Below are positions 28,744 to 37,642 of a stretch of 64,000 nt of DNA, piece after piece; positions within the stretch are counted from its first letter, which is position 1, and each line of letters opens with the position of its first letter. This stretch comes from Fusibacter bizertensis (GTDB lineage: Bacteria > Bacillota > Clostridia > Peptostreptococcales > Acidaminobacteraceae). Under the pieces are notes generated by a model. That model was not told where the DNA came from and searched no databases. It saw nothing but the letters and a program-made list of their open reading frames with translations. Location of the stretch: assembly GCF_029914245.1 (NCBI RefSeq), contig NZ_JARYZI010000013.1:1-64000 (forward strand), read 5' to 3'. A program made the position numbers and the translations under genes.

Positions 28744-29466
28744 ATGAAGTTTGATCTTAACAGTGGATTTATGTACGCTTTGGCTGCAATCATCGTTGTA
28801 TTCGTGATCGCTCAATCGCTGTTTTTCATGTTAAAGGCGATTAAACAAGCGAAGGCTATGGGGTTTGATAAAAAAGTGATCATGAGAACCATCAAAACCA
28901 GCGCGGTCTTTACCATTGCACCAGCGTTGTCAATTTTACTAGGGGTTATTTCACTTTCAAAATTTTTAGGTTTACCATTACCATGGATTCGTCTCAGTAT
29001 TCTGGGGGCAATCACATATGAGTTAACAGCAGCTGCATCTGCAGCGTCTTCCTTAGGGGTATCAGTGACTCAGCAAATTACGGATCCTCATGTATTTTCA
29101 ACAATTGTATGGGTAATGACAATAGGTATTATTCCAAGTGTTGTTCTGATTCCACTTTTCTTAAAAAAGATTCAACGGGGAATCGTCAAAGTTAAAGATA
29201 AGGACAATGAATGGGGAGAACTTTTTATAACCGCTATCTTTTTAGGTATGATCTCAGCATTCTTAGGTGTTGTTTTTGCAGATGTTCGCTCTGGTATTCA
29301 AGGTTTTATACCTATATTCGTACTCCTTGCATCAGCAGTAATCATGATAATCTGTGGACTATTGATGAAAAAATATAAACTTAGGTGGTTACAAGACTAT
29401 GCATTGCCATTTAGCATCCTTGGTGCCATGGGGTTTGCAATTGTGATTACCAACTGGATAGGATAA
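28744..29466 (+). CDS. DUF5058 family membrane protein
   Basis: 240 aa, about six transmembrane helices (from ~10-32 onwards), matching what I know of DUF5058 proteins. Its stop is 13 bp before the next, also membrane, gene, so the two may form one transporter of two half-size subunits. Function not established. It has a GGGGGAG ribosome site and follows YfcC by 76 bp. Confidence 0.7.
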   Translation: MKFDLNSGFMYALAAIIVVFVIAQSLFFMLKAIKQAKAMGFDKKVIMRTIKTSAVFTIAPALSILLGVISLSKFLGLPLPWIRLSILGAITYELTAAASAASSLGVSVTQQITDPHVFSTIVWVMTIGIIPSVVLIPLFLKKIQRGIVKVKDKDNEWGELFITAIFLGMISAFLGVVFADVRSGIQGFIPIFVLLASAVIMIICGLLMKKYKLRWLQDYALPFSILGAMGFAIVITNWIG

Positions 29467-29479
29467 GGGGGACAAAATT

Positions 29480-30190
29480 ATGGAAAAGAATAGCAGTTTA
29501 AAGTTGGCGCAGGTTAAAAAGAGCCGTAAATACGAAGATGAAGTTCACGTTTTTGGTCGGATTTGGATGATTTGCGCATTTTTTATGATGATGAGTATAC
29601 CTTTTATGATCAGTGTTTATTATGATGCATGGCCAGGTTTTGCGCCTGTATTTAAAGGCCTGTTAGGCGTAGCACCAATTTTTTGGACTGTAGCTGTGAT
29701 TGAGATTATCACCTACACGCCGATGCTCGGATCGGGAGGGTCTTATCTAGGATTCGTTACAGGAAATTTAACAAATCTTAAAGTACCATGTGCGCTTTAT
29801 GCCATGGAGAATGCTCAGGTGAAACAAGGTACACTGGAGGGTGAAGTAATATCGACAATTGCTATTGCAACTTCATCGATAGTAACAACTATTATTATAG
29901 CGGTGGGCGTACTGATGCTAACCCCCCTTACACCAATCCTAAATTCAGAGATGCTAAAGCCTGCTTTTGATAATATATTACCTGCTCTTTTTGGTGGACT
30001 TGCAGTGGTTTATGTGAGTAAAAATTGGAAAATTGCCATCTCACCACTCCTATTTATGATTGTTTTATTTTTATTAGTGCCATCTCTTGCAAGTTCAGTT
30101 TCTGTACTTGTTCCAGTGGGCTCGTTGATCGCGATTGGTATGGCGCGGTTACTTTATAATAAGGGATTGCTAAATACCGATAAGAGTTAA
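29480..30190 (+). CDS. Membrane protein, partner of the DUF5058 protein
   Basis: 236 aa. A ~25-residue cytosolic N terminus, then about six helices (FGRIWMICAFFMMMSIPFMI first). A glycine-rich loop TPMLGSGGSYLGFVTGN between helices resembles substrate-binding loops of solute carriers. It follows the DUF5058 gene by 13 bp. I do not recognise a named family; a role as the second half of a carrier is inferred from its location. Confidence 0.65.
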   Translation: MEKNSSLKLAQVKKSRKYEDEVHVFGRIWMICAFFMMMSIPFMISVYYDAWPGFAPVFKGLLGVAPIFWTVAVIEIITYTPMLGSGGSYLGFVTGNLTNLKVPCALYAMENAQVKQGTLEGEVISTIAIATSSIVTTIIIAVGVLMLTPLTPILNSEMLKPAFDNILPALFGGLAVVYVSKNWKIAISPLLFMIVLFLLVPSLASSVSVLVPVGSLIAIGMARLLYNKGLLNTDKS

Positions 30191-30261
30191 ATTTGATAAA
30201 ATTTAAATTTGACAAATGGAAGCGTTAATTGCTAGTAAAATTGTTAACTGGAGGTATGAAA

Positions 30262-31725
30262 ATGATTATAAACGTTCTATTAGCTATATTGTTGGTCCTT
30301 ATCGTTTTGATCGTTGTTTTATTGTTTAACACGATTAGATTTAAACCAGATAAAAGGACAAGTCAACCAACGGGTCAAGTTGAATCTGCGTATAAAAGTG
30401 AAGCTGAAAAAGATGCAGCCATGGCACGTTTCCAGTCTTTGTTAAGGGTCAAAACAGTTTCCTATAATGATCAAAGTCTTATAGATTATAGTGCATTTGA
30501 TGCGTTTGAGAACACGCTAGCAGAGCAGTATCCTTTGATTCATGCAAACTGTGAGAAAACAAAGCATGGCACGACTGGATTGCTTTTTAGATGGAAAGGA
30601 AAATCAGATAAGGCACCTGTAGTTTTGATGTCGCACTATGATGTTGTGCCAGTGAACCAAGAGCTTTGGACGAAACCAGCTTTTGATGCTATTTTAGAAG
30701 ATGATGTCATCTGGGCACGTGGAACACTAGATACCAAAGGGACTTTATTTGGTGTATGTGAGGCAGTAGAAGCGCATATCAAAGAAGGGACACTACCTGA
30801 TGTGGATATATACCTTTCGTTTTCTGGAGATGAAGAGATTTCTGGCGATTCTGCACCGAGCATTGTCAGTTATCTAAAAAAAGAGGGTGTTAAGCCAGCA
30901 CTTGTTTTAGATGAAGGAGGCGCAATCGTAGAAGAAGTCTTTCCAGGTCTTGATAAACCTTGTGCCCTCATCGGCGTAGCGGAAAAGGGATATCTAGATG
31001 TATCACTTAAGCTAAAAGGACACGGCGGGCATGCTTCAGCACCACCTGCAAAAACGTTAGTTTCTAGACTTGCTGCGGCACTGCTTAGGATTGATAAACA
31101 CCCGTTTAAGTCGCATTTTACACCTGCTGTAACAGAGATGTTTACTACATTAGGTAGGTATTCGAGTTTTACTTATCGATTGATTTTTGCGAACCTTTGG
31201 TGTTTTGCACCAGTACTTAAGCTTCTGTTTAAAAAGCAGGGTGGTGAAATGAATGCACTTATTAGAACTACAATTGCACCAACTAAGATGGAGGGGAGCA
31301 AGGCTTTTAATGTGATGCCTCCGGCTGCAAGCATAGGATTAAATTTAAGGTTACTGGGTACAGATACTGTAGAAAGTGCAATTGCACATCTAAAAACCGT
31401 ATCAGGTGAAGCAGAATTGGAGATTGAAGTGATGGAAAAAAGAAATGCATCGCCATACTCTAGAACCGATACTGAGGCATGGCAAAACGTAAGTGATACA
31501 ATTGGTGAAGTATGGAAGGATGTCATTGTTTCACCTTATCTTATGTTGGCTGCAAGTGATTCAAGGCATTTTTGTGAGATTTCTGAAAATGTTTTAAGAT
31601 TTTCAGCCATGACACTTTCAAAAGAGGAGCGTGGTTTAATCCATGGTAATGACGAGCGAATTACTGTTAAGACAATTCTCGAAACGGTTTCTTTTTATAA
31701 GTCACTTATTCGTAAATTTTCATAA
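30262..31725 (+). CDS. M20-family metallopeptidase with N-terminal membrane anchor
   Basis: 487 aa. A hydrophobic helix (~2-23) is followed by an M20 catalytic domain: SHYDVVP (zinc His and Asp), WARGTLDTKGT (bridging Asp), SGDEEISG (catalytic Glu-Glu) and a C-terminal HGNDER His. This is the carboxypeptidase S-like branch that cleaves dipeptides or N-acyl amino acids. ATG 30262 is chosen because GGAGG lies 7 nt upstream. It follows the carrier genes and precedes SRAP by 10 bp. It may feed the YfcC or DUF5058 carriers, or work on their imported substrate. Confidence 0.88.
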   Translation: MIINVLLAILLVLIVLIVVLLFNTIRFKPDKRTSQPTGQVESAYKSEAEKDAAMARFQSLLRVKTVSYNDQSLIDYSAFDAFENTLAEQYPLIHANCEKTKHGTTGLLFRWKGKSDKAPVVLMSHYDVVPVNQELWTKPAFDAILEDDVIWARGTLDTKGTLFGVCEAVEAHIKEGTLPDVDIYLSFSGDEEISGDSAPSIVSYLKKEGVKPALVLDEGGAIVEEVFPGLDKPCALIGVAEKGYLDVSLKLKGHGGHASAPPAKTLVSRLAAALLRIDKHPFKSHFTPAVTEMFTTLGRYSSFTYRLIFANLWCFAPVLKLLFKKQGGEMNALIRTTIAPTKMEGSKAFNVMPPAASIGLNLRLLGTDTVESAIAHLKTVSGEAELEIEVMEKRNASPYSRTDTEAWQNVSDTIGEVWKDVIVSPYLMLAASDSRHFCEISENVLRFSAMTLSKEERGLIHGNDERITVKTILETVSFYKSLIRKFS

Positions 31726-31735
31726 GGAGTGAACA

Positions 31736-32374
31736 ATGTGTGGAAGGTTTTATCTTGATGCAGATGCAGAGTTTTTACTGAATTACTTTAAAATCAAATA
31801 TGAGCCTAAAATTCACGTACCAGAGGCGGTAATTTTTCCGACTCAAAGTACGCCCGTAGTGATACAGAGTAAAGGTGAGAGACGCATCGGTTTGATGCAG
31901 TGGGGATTAAGACTTCCTAAAGTGGGGAGACCTATTATTAATAGCAGAGCTGAAACAATTAGCAGTAAGCCTTTATTTAAAGCTTCTTTCGATAAAAGAA
32001 GATGTATCGTACCTGCAAATGGTTTCTTTGAATGGTCTGAATTTACGGATGATAAAAAGAAACCTAAGTATACTGTCGAGCTTCCAAACCAGCCAATTAT
32101 GTGCATGGCAGGAATTTATACCAAGCAAAAAGATGAAACCGGGGAAGAAAATTGGAGATTTAGTATCGTCACTCGAGAGGCCAATGCATCTATGGGAACA
32201 ATACATCACAGGATGCCTTTAATCCTTGAGGCGTCGGGCATAGATTTATGGTTAAATCCAGAATCTGACTATGATGAACTTGATAGGCTCCTAAGTTATG
32301 ACATAGGAGATTTAATGCTAAATCTGGTGCCTCAAAATTCAGGAGATTTTAATCAACTGACTATTGACACTTAG
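31736..32374 (+). CDS. SRAP (YedK/HMCES) abasic-site protein
   Basis: 212 aa. The catalytic Cys is residue 2 (MCGRF) after Met removal; the conserved NSRAET Asn and Glu and the IHHRMP His are present. SRAP proteins crosslink to abasic sites in single-stranded DNA through Cys2. The gene is 10 bp after the peptidase gene, and the promoter of the aspS leader overlaps its last codons. Confidence 0.95.
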   Translation: MCGRFYLDADAEFLLNYFKIKYEPKIHVPEAVIFPTQSTPVVIQSKGERRIGLMQWGLRLPKVGRPIINSRAETISSKPLFKASFDKRRCIVPANGFFEWSEFTDDKKKPKYTVELPNQPIMCMAGIYTKQKDETGEENWRFSIVTREANASMGTIHHRMPLILEASGIDLWLNPESDYDELDRLLSYDIGDLMLNLVPQNSGDFNQLTIDT

Positions 32375-32392
32375 AAAAAACTTTGTTATTAT
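32364..32392 (+). promoter_or_regulatory. Promoter of the aspS T-box leader
   Basis: TTGACA (32364-32369), 17 bp, TATTAT (32387-32392). The -35 box lies inside the end of the SRAP gene. Transcription should start near 32399. Confidence 0.8.
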
Positions 32393-32393
32393 A

Positions 32394-32700
32394 CGTTCAA
32401 TACCAATGAACGAAAAAGTATATGCAGTGGAAATTAAGCGAGTGAGGAGTTGGTGAAAGCCTCATATGGAAGCGGCATAGAAAGACATTCGCAAGGTGCA
32501 TTTCTGAAAAGGTAACTGTATAGGAAATGCCGGGTTCCTACGTTATAGGGATTTGAGGACTACGGTCGGAAAAAGGATGGTACCGCGAATTAACCTTCGC
32601 TCCTTACAGGAGTGAAGGTTTTATTTTTTTTTGACGTAGTTAAATTAGGGTGGCACCGCGTGTAAACACGCCCCTTGAACTTAATTGTTCGAGGGGCTTT
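32394..32700 (+). ncRNA. T-box leader with one Stem I and two antiterminator/terminator modules
   Basis: A 5' hairpin (CGTTCA/TGAACG, 32394-32412) and Stem I closed by ATGCAGT (32422-32428) / ACTGTAT (32515-32521), with a distal TGAGG/CCTCA loop. Module 1: AAGG-ATGGTACCGCG antiterminator (32573-32587) and terminator stem AACCTTCGCTCC/GGAGTGAAGGTT (32592-32620) plus T run. Module 2, only ~15 nt later and with no second Stem I: AGGG-TGGCACCGCG (32647-32660) and an 11-bp terminator GCCCCTTGAAC/GTTCGAGGGGC (32670-32697). The base that pairs with the tRNA discriminator is T in module 1 and C in module 2, both compatible with G73 as in tRNA-Asp/Asn. GAC at 32484-32486 is a candidate Asp specifier, but the position is not certain. 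Confidence 0.88.
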
Positions 32701-32752
32701 TTATATAAGCTAGAACCTTTATGTGATTAATCACAGTGGTACTCTTATAGGG

Positions 32753-32773
32753 CCTCTCGAAAACAGAGAGGAG
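32753..32773 (+). promoter_or_regulatory. Hairpin covering the aspS ribosome-binding site
   Basis: CCTCTC (32753-32758) pairs with GAGAGG (32766-32771), masking part of the AGGAG (32769-32773) that serves the ATG at 32781. It may add a translational layer to the T-box control. Confidence 0.5.
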
Positions 32774-32780
32774 AATGTGT

Positions 32781-34106
32781 ATGAAACGTATGAATTCAGA
32801 AGAAAGGCAATTGGTTGGTAAGATTAGTTTGAGCAGTGAAAGCAATCATGAAAGCCATGATGAGGTTACTGTAATGGGATGGATACACCGTATTAGAAAA
32901 CTGAAGTCTGTTACTTTTTTAATACTAAGGGATAGAAGTGGTTTACTGCAGTGTATTCTAACGCCAGAACAAACCGAGCAACATAATCTTACTTTAGAAT
33001 CTGTCGTTCAACTACAGGGAAGATGTGTACCAAGTAAAAATGACTATGGACAAATAGAGCTTATTGCTAGAAGTGTAAAAATACTCTCACAAGCGATGCC
33101 AGAATTACCAATTCAGATCAATGGTGCATCACTTGAAGTTCAACTTGATACGCAATTAGAACATAGAGTTTTAGCACTTCGTCATCCAAAAGAACAAGCA
33201 ATTTTTAAAATTCAAGCGGCTATTGGAGATGCTTTTCGCAGTTTTTTAAAAGAACAGGATTTCACAGAGATTCATACCCCTAAACTTGTTAAAGAGGGTG
33301 CTGAAGGGGGATCGAATGTCTTTAAACTCGATTATTTTGGAGAAACAGCTTACCTCGCTCAAAGTCCTCAGTTCTATAAACAGATGATGGTTATCGCAGG
33401 TATGGAGCGTGTTTTTGAAGTCGGTTCGGTTTTTAGAGCAGAAGCACATAGCACGAGCAGGCATCTCAATGAATATGTTAGCCTTGACCTTGAGATGGGG
33501 TTTATTGAACATGAGGATGAACTTATGTCACTTGAAACAGAGCTATTAAAATATATCTTTCAGGAGTTGAGTAAAAACTATAAAAAAGAACTAGAATTAC
33601 TTGAAGCAGCTTTACCAGATGTGCCCTCAGACATTCCAAAACTCAAACTAGAAGAGGCCATAGTAATCTTAAAAACTCAGTATGGAAAAACGGAGCTTGA
33701 AGGGGACCTTGATCCTGAAGGGGAGAAGCTCATTAGTAACCACATTTTTAAAGAAACAGGATCAGACTTTTTATTCTTAACACATTATCCTCAAAGGAAG
33801 AGACCGATGTACACGATGCCTTGTGGTGAGGAAGAAACACATAGTTTCGACTTGATTTTTAGAGGTGTTGAAATCACAACAGGTGGACGCAGAATCCATG
33901 ACTATCAAACACTTGTCTCAGCGATGCAAAGAAAAGGTCTTGATCCTGAGATGTATAGAAGCTATCTAGAAGCTTTTAAATATGGTGCACCACCACATGG
34001 CGGACTTGCTATTGGACTTGAAAGATTAACAGCATTGCTTCTAGGCTTTAGTAACATTAGAAGAACTTCCCTCTTTCCTAGAGATGGTCAAAGACTTATG
34101 CCATAA
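32781..34106 (+). CDS. aspS: Aspartyl-tRNA synthetase, archaeal/eukaryal type (AspRS2)
   Basis: 441 aa, far shorter than the ~590-aa bacterial AspRS because the GAD insertion is missing. N-terminal OB-fold for the anticodon (~25-115), then a class II core: motif 1 around FTEIHTPKLV, the LAQSPQFYKQMM Asp pocket, motif 2 FRAEAHSTSRHLNE, and motif 3 GLAIGLERLTALLLG. The LAQSPQ and RPMYTMP features point to AspRS rather than AsnRS. Such enzymes in Clostridia are often non-discriminating, charging tRNA-Asn with Asp for GatCAB. ATG 32781 is preferred over 32775 because AGGAG is 7 nt upstream. Confidence 0.88.
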   Translation: MKRMNSEERQLVGKISLSSESNHESHDEVTVMGWIHRIRKLKSVTFLILRDRSGLLQCILTPEQTEQHNLTLESVVQLQGRCVPSKNDYGQIELIARSVKILSQAMPELPIQINGASLEVQLDTQLEHRVLALRHPKEQAIFKIQAAIGDAFRSFLKEQDFTEIHTPKLVKEGAEGGSNVFKLDYFGETAYLAQSPQFYKQMMVIAGMERVFEVGSVFRAEAHSTSRHLNEYVSLDLEMGFIEHEDELMSLETELLKYIFQELSKNYKKELELLEAALPDVPSDIPKLKLEEAIVILKTQYGKTELEGDLDPEGEKLISNHIFKETGSDFLFLTHYPQRKRPMYTMPCGEEETHSFDLIFRGVEITTGGRRIHDYQTLVSAMQRKGLDPEMYRSYLEAFKYGAPPHGGLAIGLERLTALLLGFSNIRRTSLFPRDGQRLMP

Positions 34107-34157
34107 AAAACTTACAATAGTAGCGAGGCGTGACTTATAATAACTCAAACTAAAAAT

Positions 34158-34196
34158 CCTGCTTTCTCATAGTGCTTAAAACGTTGAGAAAGCAGG
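34158..34196 (-). terminator. Terminator after the receptor-GGDEF-EAL gene
   Basis: CCTGCTTTCTCA / TGAGAAAGCAGG, 12-bp perfect stem; on the minus strand it is followed by ATTTTT. It ends the leftward gene and lies between it and the convergent aspS. Confidence 0.85.
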
Positions 34197-34229
34197 AGCT
34201 ATAATGATTGGTTCATATGTCTAATAAGA

Positions 34230-36770
34230 TTAGTGGATTCTTTTTTCACAAAAAAGTATGACTTCTTCAATTGGAAGTGGTTTACTATTGTAATAACCTT
34301 GCATGATAGAACACCCGTGGTCAAGTAGATAATCTTGCTGTTCTTTTGTTTCAACACCTTCAGCGATTACGTTGAGGTTGAGTTCTTTTGCAAGATAAAG
34401 GATCGTATCTACAAGTTTTGCAGGTTTAGAGTCTGTGAGCATTTCATCTATAAAGGATTTATCAATTTTGATCTCATTGATTGGAAGCTTTTGTAGATAA
34501 GTAAGGGAAGAAAAACCTGTTCCAAAGTCATCGAGAGAAATGGATATTCCTTTATCGCGTATTGAGTTCAATTTAACGATCATTGTGCCACTAGTTTCAA
34601 TTAAAACGGATTCAGTAATTTCTAGTTGAATATATCGGGGGTCTAAATGATAACGCTCTAACCTTTCGAAAAGTTCATCTTCAAAGTTGCTTTCTAGTAA
34701 TTGTACAACAGAGATGTTAATGGAGACTTTGAAGTTTGATGAAAACTTTTTCTTCATTTCCAGTGCAAATTGAATAGATTGTTCAATTATACATAGACCA
34801 ATTGGGATAATCAATCCAGTAGATTCTGCAAGTGGTATCACTCTATCGGGAGGAATATATCCAAAATCCTTGCTATACCATCTTATAAGCGCTTCAAAGC
34901 CAATGATCTCATCTGTGTGAGCATTGATCTGAGGTTGATAATGTAGTGTGAATTCTTTATTCTCATATGCATTTTTAATATGAGAAATGAGCAAGTGATC
35001 GTTTTCAAGTGCGTTACTCATGGATGGATCGTAATGCATGTATTTCGATTTCCCACTTTTCTTCGCGTTGAACATGGATAAATCAGCTTGCATAATCAGC
35101 TCTTCAGCAGTTGAGCCATCATCTGGATATAGGCTATAACCGATACTAGCTGATATGGTAATGTAATCTTCACCAATGACAAGTGGTAAAGAAAAGGCAT
35201 GCTTAATGCGATTAAATACATTTTCAAGTAATAATTTCTCAGTTTTAAAATTATCAATTACCAGGATAAATTCATCACCACCTATGCGAGCGCTAAACTG
35301 ATCAATATTTACTTCAGCTAACCTATTAGCAACTATTCTAAGCACTTGATCACCAAAATGATGACCATAGGTATTGTTGATAAATTTGAAATTATCAAGA
35401 TCAATAAAGACAACTGCTACTTGGTCGCAGGCCATGGTGTCTGAGTCTTTTAGATGGTTTGAAATAAATTCTTCAAGGTAAACTCTATTGGGTAATCCGG
35501 TTAACGCATCATGTTTTGCTATATGTTCAAGATGGCCTTGATATTCCTGAAGAGATTCATTTTGAGCCCGAAGTTCTTCTTCAGAGGTTTCCAATTGTTC
35601 ATTCAGGCCTTGAAGGCTAATCTTTTGACGACGAATTTCACTTTCAGATTTTTTTCTTTTTTGAATATTAATAAACATCATTAAAATATATAGAATCAAT
35701 AAGCTAAATACCAACAAAGTACCGAGAACGATGTTTTTATAGGTTTCAAAAAAAGAAAAATGTGCGTTTAGGATAGTAATATCTTCAGGTAGAGCACTTT
35801 TTTTTAATCCAAAACGAATTAATTGATCTTCATCAACAGCGCTATATACAGTGGCTTTGCTCACGTGCGGTATCAGATCAGGTGCAGTTCCTTCCAAAAT
35901 TTGGATTCCTAATTTTGCAAGCATCTCTCCTTGCATAACGCCGCTTAGAAATGTCCCCCCAACAATCCCATGATCAAGTAAAAATTCATCTACTGAAAAT
36001 ATAGGCGCTGAGCTAGCTGCGGATAGTAATTCACCAAAGATTTCTGGTTTTTCAAGAAAACCATCTGAAGAGATGTTATACGAAATCAGCATTACTGCAG
36101 TATTGGCATCTAAATATGGTACTTTATCAAGTAACACTTCAAAAGACATATTTGACCAGTCTTCAACAACTGTAGAGTGACTTAAGCTATGTTCTTGGTA
36201 ATCCTTATCGAAAGCTTCATAAGTTCGCAGTCCACTTTCGGTGAGATCGTGGATGACGATGATTTTGTTGAGGGAAGGTTTTAACTTTGCCATTAAATCT
36301 AAAGCACCAGCAGGTGCCATATTCTCATAAACGCCAGTGATATTATCTTCATTACCTATAATTGAAAGCGCAGTATGTTCGATAATGCCACTAAAAGCAA
36401 TGGGAGCATTATCAAAAAAAACTTTTCTATAATCCATTGCAAAGATTAAACCTTTATCATCCGTTGTAAGAATCAAGTCGATATCGGTATTTTCATATTT
36501 AGCACCCAATAGCTGGGCTTGTTTTGTAAGTAGTTCTTCATCAGCAAATCTTTTCCAATCCAAGAATTCATTGTAGATGATGGCGTCTGGATATGCATCA
36601 GTTAATGTTTTGTTTATACCGATGTCTTGGTTAAATGTCCATTCATAATTAAAATGATAAGCATTTAAAACTAGAATGTGTCGTGGTTGAGGTTCATCAT
36701 TTGCAAACGATATGTTATGTAAGAGCCCAATTGTAAATATTATATAGACAAATAATATATACTTTTTCAT
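34230..36770 (-). CDS. ABC-substrate-binding-like receptor with GGDEF and EAL domains
   Basis: 846 aa. Signal peptide/TM (~1-23), an extracellular ABC-type binding domain (~30-320; starts [19 protein letters not shown]), TM (~345-370), a coiled coil (~375-420), GGDEF (~425-580) with RIGGDEF intact, and EAL (~590-846). EAL residues [39 protein letters not shown] and MQGY are all present, so phosphodiesterase activity is very likely. No RxxD inhibitory site precedes GGDEF. It would link binding of an external solute to c-di-GMP turnover. ATG 36770 is chosen with GGAGG 5 nt upstream. Confidence 0.9.
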   Translation of the reverse strand: MKKYILFVYIIFTIGLLHNISFANDEPQPRHILVLNAYHFNYEWTFNQDIGINKTLTDAYPDAIIYNEFLDWKRFADEELLTKQAQLLGAKYENTDIDLILTTDDKGLIFAMDYRKVFFDNAPIAFSGIIEHTALSIIGNEDNITGVYENMAPAGALDLMAKLKPSLNKIIVIHDLTESGLRTYEAFDKDYQEHSLSHSTVVEDWSNMSFEVLLDKVPYLDANTAVMLISYNISSDGFLEKPEIFGELLSAASSAPIFSVDEFLLDHGIVGGTFLSGVMQGEMLAKLGIQILEGTAPDLIPHVSKATVYSAVDEDQLIRFGLKKSALPEDITILNAHFSFFETYKNIVLGTLLVFSLLILYILMMFINIQKRKKSESEIRRQKISLQGLNEQLETSEEELRAQNESLQEYQGHLEHIAKHDALTGLPNRVYLEEFISNHLKDSDTMACDQVAVVFIDLDNFKFINNTYGHHFGDQVLRIVANRLAEVNIDQFSARIGGDEFILVIDNFKTEKLLLENVFNRIKHAFSLPLVIGEDYITISASIGYSLYPDDGSTAEELIMQADLSMFNAKKSGKSKYMHYDPSMSNALENDHLLISHIKNAYENKEFTLHYQPQINAHTDEIIGFEALIRWYSKDFGYIPPDRVIPLAESTGLIIPIGLCIIEQSIQFALEMKKKFSSNFKVSINISVVQLLESNFEDELFERLERYHLDPRYIQLEITESVLIETSGTMIVKLNSIRDKGISISLDDFGTGFSSLTYLQKLPINEIKIDKSFIDEMLTDSKPAKLVDTILYLAKELNLNVIAEGVETKEQQDYLLDHGCSIMQGYYNSKPLPIEEVILFCEKRIH

Positions 36771-36890
36771 AGAAACCTCCATCTGAAATGCCTATAGTAC
36801 CTATACCACATTTTTACAGCATTTAACAGCAATTAGCAGTATATCAAAAAAATATTGATAAAGGCACATTGTCAGATTTGAGAGTATATA

Positions 36891-36934
36891 AAAAGACACC
36901 ACTAATCCGAATAACGTCTTTCAGGTTAGTGGTG
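36891..36934 (-). terminator. Terminator of the ABC exporter operon
   Basis: CACCACTAA / TTAGTGGTG stem; on the minus strand a CTTTTTATA tail follows. Directly downstream of the leftward ATPase gene. Confidence 0.8.
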
Positions 36935-36949
36935 CCACTATTTACGAAC

Positions 36950-37642
36950 TTAGATTCGAGAAAAGTCGTTGAAGATTTTCCCATCTTTGATTTCTATGAT
37001 ACGATCTGTTTTTTCAGCAATTCTCCGATCATGTGTGATGACGATAAAAGTGGTTTCGAACTGTTTGTTGATATCACGCAATAAATCATAGACAACTTCA
37101 GTTGTATCGCTATCAAGGTTTCCAGTGGGTTCATCGGCAAGTATCAATTTGGGATTGTTAATAAGAGATCTTGCAATTGCTGTTCGTTGTTGCTGTCCAC
37201 CGGACATATTTCCCGCTAAGTTGTTTTTTACTTTAGAAAGCCCAACGAGATCCATCAGTTCATGTGCTCTAGCATTCATTTTCTTATCGATCTTTTGTCC
37301 TTTGATGTAATAAGGCATTAACACATTCTCGAAAGCTGTAAACTCGGGAAGAAGATAATGGAATTGAAAGATAAAGCCTATGGTTTCGTTTCTCAATTTT
37401 GCTAAAGCGTTTTTCTTCATCTGGTCTGTTCGTACACCATCTATCATGACCGCGCCTTGAGTTGGCTGGTCCAAAGTACCTATGATATTAAGTAGAGTAC
37501 TTTTGCCACTTCCAGAAGCACCGATGATGCCATTAAATGAATTGGATTTAATGTTGAGATCAATATCAAATAGCACTTGTGTCTTTATCTGGTTGCCATA
37601 TACTTTGCTGACTTTACTGAGTGTAATTATATTATTATCCAT
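36950..37642 (-). CDS. ABC transporter ATPase, LolD/MacB type
   Basis: 230 aa. Walker A GASGSGKST, Q loop FIFQFHYLLPE, signature MSGGQQQRTAIARSL, Walker B ILADEPTGNLD and the H loop VITHDR. This branch drives mechanotransmission exporters (LolCDE, MacAB, FtsEX) that move lipids, lipoproteins or peptides out of the membrane rather than substrates across it. It overlaps the upstream permease gene by 8 bp and is third in a three-gene operon with the B12-binding protein. Confidence 0.92.
   Translation of the reverse strand: MDNNIITLSKVSKVYGNQIKTQVLFDIDLNIKSNSFNGIIGASGSGKSTLLNIIGTLDQPTQGAVMIDGVRTDQMKKNALAKLRNETIGFIFQFHYLLPEFTAFENVLMPYYIKGQKIDKKMNARAHELMDLVGLSKVKNNLAGNMSGGQQQRTAIARSLINNPKLILADEPTGNLDSDTTEVVYDLLRDINKQFETTFIVITHDRRIAEKTDRIIEIKDGKIFNDFSRI

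Noticed and set aside
32497-32499. TGC as a Cys specifier of the T-box
   Set aside because: tRNA-Cys has U73 and would need TGGA in the T-box; the two modules have TGGT and TGGC, and the gene downstream is AspRS.
32722-32735. TGTGATTAATCACA as a CRP/FNR binding site
   Set aside because: The spacer is 4 bp rather than the CRP 6 bp, the half-sites are not FNR-like, and it lies downstream of the promoter and terminators; it may only be an mRNA hairpin.
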